Source: Nitrososphaeraceae archaeon
GTDB taxonomy: Archaea; Thermoproteota; Nitrososphaeria; Nitrososphaerales; Nitrososphaeraceae
Reading direction: 5' to 3'
Length of the DNA: 64,000 bases
Assembly (NCBI GenBank): GCA_031316115.1
Contig: JALDRC010000005.1
Coordinates: 1 to 64,000, forward strand
The notes below the pieces were generated by a model. That model had not been told where the DNA came from. It made no database searches and was given only the letters and a program-made list of their open reading frames with translations. Both the position numbers and the translations under genes were made by a program. Positions 54,964-63,961 of this stretch are shown piece by piece (the first letter of the stretch is position 1; each line of letters starts with the position of its first letter).

Positions 54964-56552
54964 TCATAAATATGTCATTAAGTAAAAGAAATTTAAGAAA
55001 TGACATACTTTTAGACATATCGATTTTTTTAGCAAGACGATGGTCTGAAAATCCTAAAGTTATTGTTTCAATATCTTCTGATAATCATCCGCATACTGAT
55101 ATCGACAAACAGCATATTTTTATTTCTACTTTGAATGATTTTCATGGGGAGGATTTTGATAAATATAGACAATGGAGGGTAACTCTATGGTACGAAGCTA
55201 TGAGGATAAAATATAGTACAAAAGTTAAAGCATCTAGCAAAGATCATGCATATGGTTTTATACTAAATTGTTTAGAATCGAAAAGAATTGAAACCCTAGG
55301 CCTTGAAACGTGGCAAGGTATGTTTAAAGAAATTATTTTCTATGAAGCAATGTCATGGATGTCAAAACCTTTACTAAATTCCATATACGGAAGACACAAA
55401 ATAATAGAGGCTTTTTCACAATATTTCCTTACTGGATATATTAAAGGTGAATTATTTGGTAATGAGTTTGATAGGGTAAAAAATGCCGTCGATTACGCGA
55501 ATAAATGTATAAATGATGCAATTGAACATAATCGAGGAACAGATTGGTTATATGGAGAAGTACGAGAAATCATAAAACGATTACAGATAGATCCTTTATT
55601 ATCAATTCCTATTATTACCCCCAGATCGAAATTAGGAATGGCTCTAAACAAGTCAGAATTGATAAAACAGTTAGAAAAAATTGTAAAATCTAAATTAGTG
55701 AGTAAAGAATTTGACAAATCAATTAAGGAAATAATAGAAGCTAAGGAGGTAGTAAAGGAGTATGAAACCCTGATAAAGGAAAGTAAAAAATCAGAGACAA
55801 AAGGATATGAAAGTTTAGAAAATTTTGATATAAGTACACCCAACAAGATGGATGTAGATGAATCAGAAATATATGATATAGAACTAATTCAAAAAGTAAA
55901 ATCTGCTTTTAGAGATTGGAAATCTGGTTGGATAGAAGTTCATGAAGAAAAAGGCGATGAATTGGATGTAGAAATTTATCTAGAGTCACAGAATAAACCT
56001 TTTCTAAAAGATTACAAAATTTCAATTAGAACAAAAGTTGTAATTTTACTGGATCATTCTAGTAGTATAGAGGATTCTGAACTAAAGTACAAACAAGCAA
56101 CTGTTGCATTATGCGAGGCATTAGATTATTTAGGAATAGATTTTTCTGTTTTTGCTTTTAGTACCGAGTCTAAAAAGGTAAAGTGTTGGCTAATCAAACC
56201 CCCAAAGATTCCATGGTCCACTGTAAATGCAAGAAGATTAGTTCAGATTAGAGCAAGTGGCGGAACACCATTAGCAGAAATCTATTCAATATTGCTATGG
56301 TTTATCAAATCGTTTAAGCCAAACATCATGATCACTCTTACAGATGGAGAACCATCCAATTATGATGCGGTGAAGGAAATGGTTTTGAAATATAGAAGTA
56401 TGTCAATACACATGGCAGCGCTTGGAGTTGGAAAAGACATTCAAGATTTGATAAACATAGGTCATAATTTGAAATATTTAAATTATAATAAGACATTGGC
56501 TAGTAGAGTCGAAGATATTCCAAAAAAAGTGATCAATTTGCTAAAAATTTAA
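54960..56552 (+). CDS. VWA-domain protein, CbbO/NorD/CobT-like (530 aa)
   Basis: The N-terminal two thirds (about 1-350) is helical. The C-terminal VWA domain carries a MIDAS D365-H-S-S-S369 (VVILLDHSSSIEDS), T of ASGGTPLAE and D of LTDGEPSN. This layout, a long helical region followed by a C-terminal VWA, is that of CbbO/NorD and of CobT-type cobaltochelatase subunits. It starts at ATG 54960, overlapping the CbbQ-like stop (ATGA). A second Met at codon 5 is the alternative. No signal peptide is present. It most likely acts with the preceding ATPase. Confidence 0.84.
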   Translation: MIINMSLSKRNLRNDILLDISIFLARRWSENPKVIVSISSDNHPHTDIDKQHIFISTLNDFHGEDFDKYRQWRVTLWYEAMRIKYSTKVKASSKDHAYGFILNCLESKRIETLGLETWQGMFKEIIFYEAMSWMSKPLLNSIYGRHKIIEAFSQYFLTGYIKGELFGNEFDRVKNAVDYANKCINDAIEHNRGTDWLYGEVREIIKRLQIDPLLSIPIITPRSKLGMALNKSELIKQLEKIVKSKLVSKEFDKSIKEIIEAKEVVKEYETLIKESKKSETKGYESLENFDISTPNKMDVDESEIYDIELIQKVKSAFRDWKSGWIEVHEEKGDELDVEIYLESQNKPFLKDYKISIRTKVVILLDHSSSIEDSELKYKQATVALCEALDYLGIDFSVFAFSTESKKVKCWLIKPPKIPWSTVNARRLVQIRASGGTPLAEIYSILLWFIKSFKPNIMITLTDGEPSNYDAVKEMVLKYRSMSIHMAALGVGKDIQDLINIGHNLKYLNYNKTLASRVEDIPKKVINLLKI

Positions 56553-56725
56553 GATATTCCATGGATATCGTTATCGAAATAGTCAACCTACAGATAGGCA
56601 TTCGTCTAGATGTTATTTTTTAAAGTTATTTTAAATTTCATATCGGAATAAACTAATAGAAAAGATATCAAGAGAGAGCATATAATGATAGTCATCATCA
56701 TAATGACCAACAATTATCAATCTCT

Positions 56726-57307
56726 ATGACAGAAAGCAAGAAAATTGATTCTATAACTCCTGCTTCTCCCTGCAGACCATATATCAAAAAGATGCTAACT
56801 AATTCAGAGATAAATAATTAAGAAAATGCCAATATCATTTGTGATTATATAATTGCTGAGTAAATTGAAATTAAGATTAAAGACAGAATTAAATATGGCA
56901 AAATCCAGGTGCTTTTGTATTTATCACGTTTCCGTGATGATAAGAAATCATATACTGAAATGACATCACAGGATATACTCAACTATTGAAATAAAGTTAT
57001 CGACTTATCTAAAAAAACTACTACTGCTACTACTATCAAGAAGGAAAAAATGTCAAGATGGTTAGACTAAGGAAATTAGTTTCAGTCACAATGACATCTA
57101 TATGGTTTTTTTGGAAACTTTAGACCATATTAACCTATAGAAGCAGACAAAGGAAACACAAGACAATTTCATAAAACACATCTTGATAGAATGGAAAATA
57201 TCCTAAAGAAGAGATAAAAGACTTGTTTGCAGAACTACATAATAACAAAAAGATAGATCAGTACGAGACTGAGTTAGAGAGATACAGAGTTATTATATGG
57301 ACTAACC
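56726..57307 (+). pseudogene. decayed tyrosine-type integrase remnant
   Basis: From ATG 56726 one frame reads with several stops. It gives RPYIKKMLTNSEINN, stop, ENANIICDYIIAE, stop, then YGKIQVLLYLSRFRDDKK and SYTEMTSQDILNY. The latter match the N-terminal SAM-like domain of integrases that are frequent in Nitrososphaeria genomes (GKIxxLLYLSRFxDDK, TSQDILNYL). Further downstream only weak fragments remain and the catalytic part (R..H..R..Y) is not recognised. It marks an old integrated element. Confidence 0.6.
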
Positions 57308-57915
57308 TACCAATCTAGGAACTATGCTAGTTATTTATTTAATTATTTATTATCTCTTTTTGTTTCTTTAATCCATTCTGAAAGTCAGTAAACCTGAGGT
57401 TTTTGTAATTAACTTTTATTTTAATATACATTAAAATATTTTTTTTAATTTTTTTTATTAGTTAGGATAGCAGTTGGAAGATTAAAAGTGTCAAATTCTA
57501 TATAAAATCAAGTGCGAGTACTATTCCGAGATCGCCAAGCTTGCTTTTTTATGCATATAAAAAATGTTGGAATTAAAATTATATTTTTATATAGACCTAT
57601 TAAGCTATTGATATTCCAATTAAGAGAAGGTATGCGTATCTTATTTTATAAAATAATCTTTACTAATTTTCTAATCTTCCCCAATTCCAAAAATCATGAT
57701 ACTACTATAGTCTAACAGTCTCTGAAATTTGTTTGTATATTAGATATATCATACATTACTCTGTAGAACATTGAACATTAATAATAAAATCAAAAACTGG
57801 AATCTTTATGTTAAATAAAATTATCATATTTTAATGATATTGATAAAACATATTCTATATAAAAAAAATTTGTGATTTGATTCACAAATAATATCCTATT
57901 ATTTTAGGTTAGTCC
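57308..57915. other. spacer after the integrase remnant
   Basis: No supported gene was found. A plus-strand frame at 57512-57715 lacks any motif and was not accepted. Confidence 0.45.
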
Positions 57916-58446
57916 TCAGTTGTATCCTTTACCGTACTTTTCTCCTTTGTCTTGACCGTAGTTCATTGTATGTTCATCATACCAAGTAATTTCCTTCTTA
58001 AACAAGACATCTCCGGTTCCAGGATCTACTCCTACCTTATACTTTTTCATGTTTTCGTCTACAACTTTAACTTTATAGATAAGATAGTTGTGTGCTTCAG
58101 TTAACTCTGCCTCCTTAACAAAGGAATTCGATCCTACACTATTTTGAGCAGTGGTTATTGCATCTGTTATGGTTACATTTATTTTAGATTTAAATGCCTC
58201 TCCAATTGTAGCATGTACATCAATTGTTCCTGTCCAATTCATCATCTGCTTTGATTCAGATTTATTAGACATTCCCATGGTACTGACTTCACCCATAGAT
58301 TGCATACTTTGAATATCTTCTGGTTCGATTTGAGCAAATGCCTTTACTAAATTGTCATTACTGTTGTTATTGTAGTTGATATTACTAATAGCACCAATAA
58401 CTAATAGCGACATCAGGGTTGTTGAATATGCTATAACTTTTTTCAT
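57916..58446 (-). CDS. secreted PepSY-domain protein (176 aa)
   Basis: An N-terminal hydrophobic segment (about 5-22, after MKKVI) is a signal peptide or anchor, followed by an Asn/Met/Ser-rich linker. The C-terminal part (about 85-163) is PepSY-like: ITDAITTAQNSVGSNSFVKEAELTE, HNYLIYKVKVVDENMKKYKVGVDPGTGDVL (read in pieces). The VDPGTGDVL motif is the family's terminal strand. Such proteins act outside the cell and may modulate proteases or bind metals. The tail is Tyr/Gly/Lys-rich. It is a single gene. Confidence 0.82.
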   Translation of the reverse strand: MKKVIAYSTTLMSLLVIGAISNINYNNNSNDNLVKAFAQIEPEDIQSMQSMGEVSTMGMSNKSESKQMMNWTGTIDVHATIGEAFKSKINVTITDAITTAQNSVGSNSFVKEAELTEAHNYLIYKVKVVDENMKKYKVGVDPGTGDVLFKKEITWYDEHTMNYGQDKGEKYGKGYN

Positions 58447-58835
58447 TATAAAAAATAGTGATTCATTATTAATAATAATTTTGTATATTTTCTATAGTTA
58501 GAATAGTTTTAGATATGATTTTTGAAACTTCTAAATTTATCACAAGGTGGAAAATTTTTAGGTTCTTGTAATAAAATATGATTTCATGAATTAAGTTCTG
58601 TGTTTGCATACTGATGAATGAATAAATTTAAAAGTATTTATCATGCATGCCCTCTATTTTGGAGAGCATAAAGTTCCAGACATAATCATAGAAAAGTGAA
58701 CCTTCTTAGATTAGAGAAATTGAAATGTTTGAAGATACCACATGATGATATAGGAATACAAATTTATCATTTAAGTCAGGGCAGAGTGGTTAGAATAATT
58801 TGATACCTAGTAATGATTGTTGTAAAGACAGATTA
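58447..58835. other. spacer between PepSY gene and transaldolase
   Basis: No gene or RNA was recognised in this spacer. The PepSY gene upstream region lies at its left end. Confidence 0.4.
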
Positions 58836-59498
58836 TTAGTTTTTAACTTTAATTTTGTTTTGTAAATTTTCCCAGTCAGCAAGAAATGTTTTTAGTCCTT
58901 TATCAGTTAATGGATGAGAAAGCATTTTTCCTAAAATTTCCGGAGGCATTGTAACTACATCTGCTCCTATTTTTGCAGATTGAATTACATGAATAGGATG
59001 TCGTATACTTGCAACGAGAATTTTTGCTGTATATTGATAATTTGTAAAAATTTGTTTTATTTCACTAATAATATTCATCCCATCTTGACCAGTATCATCG
59101 AGTCTACCGATAAACGGACTTACGTATGAAGCACCAGCTTTTGCTGCAAGAAGAGCTTGATTAGCAGAAAAAATCAAAGTGACATTAGTTTTTATACCCT
59201 CATTTTTTAAGATTTTTACTGCCTTCAAACCTGCTGGAATCATTGGAATTTTTACTATAACGTTTGAACCATACTTTGTAAGATTATGTGCTTCGTCAAT
59301 CATTTGTTCTGTTTCGGTTCCTATAACTTCTAAACTCACTGGTCCTTTAATAATATCTACTATTTTATGCATTATCTCTTCCGGATTTTCATCCTCTTTA
59401 GAGAGAAGAGTAGGATTAGTTGTGATTCCGTCTACCATACCCATTTCATTGTAATGACGTATAGCCTTCAAGCTAGCAGTGTCAAGAAATATTTCCAT
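58836..59498 (-). CDS. transaldolase, fructose-6-phosphate-aldolase-like subfamily (220 aa)
   Basis: This is a TIM-barrel Schiff-base enzyme transferring dihydroxyacetone units in the non-oxidative pentose phosphate pathway. The opening MEIFLDTASLKAIRHYN and GITTNPTLLSKE (24-35) are diagnostic. The Schiff-base Lys is K83 (NVIVKIPMI). The short length (about 220) is the TalC/FSA type. It overlaps the upstream transketolase C-subunit gene by 17 bases, and together with the fused N-subunit gene forms one operon. Whether it acts as transaldolase or as F6P aldolase is not decided by sequence; the neighbours favour transaldolase. Confidence 0.88.
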   Translation of the reverse strand: MEIFLDTASLKAIRHYNEMGMVDGITTNPTLLSKEDENPEEIMHKIVDIIKGPVSLEVIGTETEQMIDEAHNLTKYGSNVIVKIPMIPAGLKAVKILKNEGIKTNVTLIFSANQALLAAKAGASYVSPFIGRLDDTGQDGMNIISEIKQIFTNYQYTAKILVASIRHPIHVIQSAKIGADVVTMPPEILGKMLSHPLTDKGLKTFLADWENLQNKIKVKN

Positions 59499-60459
59499 TT
59501 ATTATTCTTGTTAAATTTAATACGTTCCGTTCTATTTCTTTTTCGCTTAGGCCATATTTTTCAAGCAATAAATCTAACTCTGTATCTCTAGCAGATTCAC
59601 CAAATGTGTCCATAATACCAATACGTTTTACATGACAAGGGTATTCATCACAACATACTTCAGCAACTGCACTTCCTAGACCTCCAATATAATTATGTTC
59701 TTCTACAGTAATTATAGAACCTGTTTCTTTAGCAGCTTTGATAATCATCTTCCTATCAATTGGTTTTATGGAATAACAATCTATTACCCTGCATGAAATA
59801 CCATAATCCTTTTTCAAGTTATTTGCAACTTTTAAAGATTTGTAAACCATTAATCCACAACTGATAATAGTCATATCAGAGCCATCCCTCAAAATATTTC
59901 CTTGCCCAATTTTAAAATCTGAATCATTTTCGTCATATATTACTTCGCTTGATGGTCGAGCAAGTCGCATGTAAAAAGGTCCTTGAGTTTCTACTATATT
60001 TTTTATAAGTTTTGTAACAGCGACGGCATCAGAGGGCGTTATTACCTTCATATTAGGGATTGATCGCATTATAGATAAATCTTCTATCTGCTGATGTGAA
60101 GCCCCATCAGGACCTACCGTTAAACCTGCATGAGAGACAACTAGCTTTACATTTAGATCTGGATAACATATTGCATTCCTTATTTGATCTAGACATCTCC
60201 CTGGTAAAAAGGCTGCATATGTACTAGCAAATGCGATTTTTCCTCCGATAGCTAAACCCGCAGCAATTGAAACTAAATTAGCTTCTGCTATTCCTATATT
60301 AAAAAATCTTTCAGGAAATTTATCCCCAAATTTCTTTGTTTTAAGGGAATCAGTAGTATCCGATCCTACACAAACAATATCCTTATTAACAGAACCTAAT
60401 TCTACCAATGTGTTACCATAAGCAGAACGCATATCTGCATATTTGATATCAGAGTTCAT
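59482..60459 (-). CDS. transketolase C-terminal subunit (325 aa)
   Basis: This is the pyrimidine-binding plus C-terminal half of transketolase, as the separate subunit used in archaea. Landmarks are IGIAEANLVSIAAGLAIGGK (about 56-75, catalytic Glu of the TPP-activating motif), HAGLTVGPDGASHQQIEDL (110-128), SDAVAVTKLI and, in the C-terminal domain, VEEHNYIGGLGSAVAEV. It pairs with the N-terminal subunit encoded upstream (11-base overlap) to make one active enzyme. Length is normal for the split form. Confidence 0.93.
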   Translation of the reverse strand: MNSDIKYADMRSAYGNTLVELGSVNKDIVCVGSDTTDSLKTKKFGDKFPERFFNIGIAEANLVSIAAGLAIGGKIAFASTYAAFLPGRCLDQIRNAICYPDLNVKLVVSHAGLTVGPDGASHQQIEDLSIMRSIPNMKVITPSDAVAVTKLIKNIVETQGPFYMRLARPSSEVIYDENDSDFKIGQGNILRDGSDMTIISCGLMVYKSLKVANNLKKDYGISCRVIDCYSIKPIDRKMIIKAAKETGSIITVEEHNYIGGLGSAVAEVCCDEYPCHVKRIGIMDTFGESARDTELDLLLEKYGLSEKEIERNVLNLTRIINGNIS

Positions 60460-62086
60460 TTAGTTCTCCCTCTATACCAAGTTCATTTGCCAATGGAATC
60501 AAAATATGTTTTCGTGCAATTAACCAATCTTTTCTTATATTATTTTCATCTGCCTTTCTTAAAAGATTTCTCTCAAGTGTTACATTTGTTTTGTGTCTTA
60601 ATTGGATAATAGCTGCATTTATATCATTATTCGAAAAGACAGCACTTCCTGCTACTAATATTCTTGCCCCGGCATCATAAACCTGTTGAACTGTAGATGC
60701 ATCGATCCCCCCGTCTGCCTCAATATATCCTTTAAATCCTTGAATTTGTAAAAACTTATTTAAACTAGCAATTTTAGATGTTATTTCTGGAATAAACTTT
60801 TGGCCTGAAAATCCTGGATGTACTGACATTACTATTATTACATCGATAGAATTCAGAAAAGGTATAATCCAGCTTGGAATATTGGATTCGGGGTTAATGG
60901 CTATGCCTAAACTAATCCCGTTAGACAACACTTTATCTCTTATCAACATGAATTGCTCTTTATTGCAAGTCTCAGTATGAACAGTAATGATATCACAAGC
61001 TGCGTCAATATAATCATCGATATAAAGATGTGGCTTTTCAATCATAAGATGAGCATCGAATGGAAGATTGGTTATTGGGCGTAATTTCTTGATTGTATCT
61101 GCCAAAAAAGTTCTATTAGGCACAAACTTGCCATCCATTACATCTAAGTGAACAATATCAGCTCCGGCTCGTTCAGCCTTCTTTATTTTTTCCTCATAAT
61201 TTTCTTTTTTACCGGCAATAATTGATGGAGCAATCATATAATCGCCTACTAATTCTTCTAGCAACAATGGTAGTTGTTCAGGGTTAGGCGCTTTTCCATG
61301 CCATTTTGGATTATTTGCCATATGTTTTATTCCATTGCCTTTTATTGTATTAGCAATTATAATTGTAGGCTTATCTTTTATTTGATTTGCTTTATTCAAA
61401 GCTTCCATGATTTGTTCTAATTTGTGTCCATTTATTTCAATTACATTCCAATTAAATGCAAGCCATTTATCTCTAACTGGATTTAATGGCATAACATCTT
61501 CAGTAAAACCGTCTTGTTGTATACTATTTCTATCAAGAAATGCAATTAGCTTATCAAGTTTATATTTTGGGGCTGTCATTGCAGCTTCCCATACTTGACC
61601 TTCATTAGTCTCACCATCACCTAATAACACATAAACATAGTTGTTTCTGTTGTTAATTATATTGGCTAAAGATAACCCAATTGATACTGAAAGACCTATA
61701 CCTTCTGAACCAGCAGAAAATTCTACACCAGGCAAAGAGTGATTTTCTAGATATTTAGAATACATTACAGGATGACCTTGCAGTCTTGATCCCAGTTTTC
61801 TCAAATCCTTCATTTCTTCCGTTGGAAAATAACCTGCAACCGCCAAAGTTGCGTAATAACCAGGAGCAGAATGACCTTTTGAGTTTATAAAGTAATCTCG
61901 TTCTGACCATTCGGGATCCAATGGATTGTGTTTTAGTATTCTAAAGTATAAAACACCCATTATTTCTGCTGCAGAAAATGATGCTCCTGGATGACCAGAT
62001 CCAGCCTCAGATATACCTTTTATGGCATTTATCCTAACTTGACGGACTTTTTCTCTCAGATCCAAATAGCGCATACCGAATTTCAT
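60449..62086 (-). CDS. transketolase N-terminal subunit fused to ribulose-phosphate 3-epimerase (545 aa)
   Basis: Residues 1-~282 are the TPP-pyrophosphate half of transketolase: GSGHPGASFSAAEIMG (29-44), KGHSAPGYYATLAVAG (70-85), and the TPP motif GDGETNEG (156-163). From M284 a complete ribulose-phosphate 3-epimerase follows. Its metal and active-site residues are visible: IVHLDVMDGKFVPN (H313, D315), AHLMIEKP (H346), MSVHPGFSGQKF and EADGGID (D458). The remaining ~45 residues (500-545) form a helical tail. One polypeptide thus carries two steps of the same pathway. It opens the operon with the C-subunit and transaldolase. Confidence 0.93.
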   Translation of the reverse strand: MKFGMRYLDLREKVRQVRINAIKGISEAGSGHPGASFSAAEIMGVLYFRILKHNPLDPEWSERDYFINSKGHSAPGYYATLAVAGYFPTEEMKDLRKLGSRLQGHPVMYSKYLENHSLPGVEFSAGSEGIGLSVSIGLSLANIINNRNNYVYVLLGDGETNEGQVWEAAMTAPKYKLDKLIAFLDRNSIQQDGFTEDVMPLNPVRDKWLAFNWNVIEINGHKLEQIMEALNKANQIKDKPTIIIANTIKGNGIKHMANNPKWHGKAPNPEQLPLLLEELVGDYMIAPSIIAGKKENYEEKIKKAERAGADIVHLDVMDGKFVPNRTFLADTIKKLRPITNLPFDAHLMIEKPHLYIDDYIDAACDIITVHTETCNKEQFMLIRDKVLSNGISLGIAINPESNIPSWIIPFLNSIDVIIVMSVHPGFSGQKFIPEITSKIASLNKFLQIQGFKGYIEADGGIDASTVQQVYDAGARILVAGSAVFSNNDINAAIIQLRHKTNVTLERNLLRKADENNIRKDWLIARKHILIPLANELGIEGELNEL

Positions 62087-62224
62087 TTACCATATCTCCC
62101 GACCATGTAAGTTGGATAATGGAACAAAATATTAAGATAGATAAAAATCTAGCTGGTTCATTTTTTATATCTATTATTTTAAAGTATACAATAGTTTAAA
62201 ATATTCAAGCTATAATTCAAAAAC

Positions 62225-63691
62225 ATGTTAAGAATTATAGCAGATAATATTGCAAAAAAAATAAATTCTCAATTGTTAGTTATAGGTTGTTTTGCAAATG
62301 AAGATTACTCGGTAATCTTTGAGAAAATACAGCCAGAATTAGGTAAAATCGGAAAAGAATTTATAGAAAAATCTAGCTCAAAGTTCGGTTTGATCAATGG
62401 ATTTTCTACATTAAGAACTTCTCAAAAAATATTATTTGTTGGTTTACAAAATAGAAAAGATTTTACTCAGGAAAAGGCTAGAATAATTACAGGAAAAATA
62501 ATAAATCACTTAAAAGAATTTGAAATCAGAGAATTTTCCATTATTGCATTTGATTCATCTGAAGAAACAATTGAAGCCATAACTGATGGAATTATTCTTT
62601 CAACTTACTCCTTCAATAAATATAAATCAAAGATTGAAAAAAATGTTCTTCAGAAGGTAACAATAATTTGTGAGTCAAAAATAAAAAATCCTCAGAAAAT
62701 TATTGATAAAACGTGTATAATATCTGAAACAATAAATTTTGCTAAAGATATAGCTAATATGCCTCCTAATGAATGCTCTCCAGAGTATCTAGCTAGACTT
62801 GCTATGAATATGAATAAAGAACGAGTAAAAACAACAATTATTGATTACAAGGAGATGGAATCAGTTAAACTAAATGGAATAATCTCCGTAGGGAAAGGAA
62901 GTAAAAATGAACCAAAATTTATAATCTTAAAATATATTGGAACTAAAATTAGTGAAAAACCGGTTCTATTGGTAGGAAAGGCAGTAACTTTTGATTCTGG
63001 AGGATTGTCTATTAAACCAAGTGAAAAAATGGATGAAATGAAATTTGACAAATGTGGAGGAGTGAATATTATCTCAATCATCAAAGCTCTATCACTTTTA
63101 AAGCCTAGGATGAATGTAATAGGAATAATCCCAGCTGTAGAAAATATGCCTTCTGGCTATTCATATAGGCCAAGTGATATTATTGAGATGTATAATGGAA
63201 AAAAGGTGGAAGTATTGAATACCGATGCAGAAGGCAGGTTAATACTAGCAGATGCATTATCCTATGGAATATCTACGTTTAACCCTAAATATGTAATAGA
63301 TATGGCAACATTGACTGGCGCTTGTATAATTGCTTTAGGATCTAATGTAGCTGGAATAATGGGAAATAATTCAAATTTAATTAAAAAAATTTTATCAATT
63401 TCTAATACAACCGGAGAGAAAATGTGGGAATTGCCTTTATTCGATGATTTCCATGAACAGATCAAAAGTAATTATGCCGATATAAAAAATATAGGAGGCA
63501 GGGCAGGTGGAGCAATAACTGCAGCTGCTTTTTTGTCAAATTTTGTAGAAAATGTTCCATGGGTACATATTGACATAGCTGGAACTGCATGGATTCAGGA
63601 GGGAACAATTTCTAAATCTTATAATACTAATGGAGCAACAGGATTTGGAATAAAAACTATTATCAAATTGTTAATAGGAGATTCCAAATAA
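62225..63691 (+). CDS. pepA: leucyl aminopeptidase, M17 family (488 aa)
   Basis: This is a two-metal aminopeptidase that removes N-terminal residues during peptide turnover. The C-terminal catalytic domain carries GKAVTFDSGGLSIKPS (metal-binding Lys and Asp), MKFDKCGG and the signature NTDAEGRLILADAL (N332, D334, E336, R338). The N-terminal macro-like domain (1-~170) is present, and the length is complete. It starts at ATG 62225 and is divergent from the pentose phosphate operon. It is followed by the 5S rRNA gene on the opposite strand. Confidence 0.94.
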   Translation: MLRIIADNIAKKINSQLLVIGCFANEDYSVIFEKIQPELGKIGKEFIEKSSSKFGLINGFSTLRTSQKILFVGLQNRKDFTQEKARIITGKIINHLKEFEIREFSIIAFDSSEETIEAITDGIILSTYSFNKYKSKIEKNVLQKVTIICESKIKNPQKIIDKTCIISETINFAKDIANMPPNECSPEYLARLAMNMNKERVKTTIIDYKEMESVKLNGIISVGKGSKNEPKFIILKYIGTKISEKPVLLVGKAVTFDSGGLSIKPSEKMDEMKFDKCGGVNIISIIKALSLLKPRMNVIGIIPAVENMPSGYSYRPSDIIEMYNGKKVEVLNTDAEGRLILADALSYGISTFNPKYVIDMATLTGACIIALGSNVAGIMGNNSNLIKKILSISNTTGEKMWELPLFDDFHEQIKSNYADIKNIGGRAGGAITAAAFLSNFVENVPWVHIDIAGTAWIQEGTISKSYNTNGATGFGIKTIIKLLIGDSK

Positions 63692-63727
63692 TAAAAATTT
63701 TTGAAAGCAATACCAAGTCAATTTAAC

Positions 63728-63839
63728 GCCAGCACTGCCCCTTCCCAACCACTCTCGTAGATCAGTACTAGGCAGCGACGACAGGTTTGACTTCCGGGTT
63801 CGGTATGGGACCGGGTCGCGCCCTGCCACTATGACCGGC
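63728..63839 (-). rRNA. rrf: 5S ribosomal RNA
   Basis: The minus strand gives GCCGGTCATAGTGGCAGGG, then GGTCCCATACCGAACCCGGAAG with the classic loop B/C sequence, then a TAGTACTGATCTACGAGAGTG segment and the end GTGCTGGC. The 5' GCCGGT pairs with the 3' end to form helix I, which sets the limits at 63839 and 63728 to within a few bases. The GC content jumps above the neighbouring DNA. No tRNA or 23S gene lies directly upstream in the same orientation inside this window. Confidence 0.93.
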
Positions 63840-63961
63840 TGTTATAGAGAATCAAGGTGGTTAATTTAATCCTTTTTGAAAAGTTAATTAAAAATAAATG
63901 CAATGAATATAAACCCAGCAAGAGATATAATACATATTTATAAAATTAAAGTGAATAATTA

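Noticed and set aside
57512-57715. Plus-strand 67-codon frame
   Set aside because: No motif or neighbour support; AT-rich spacer frame.
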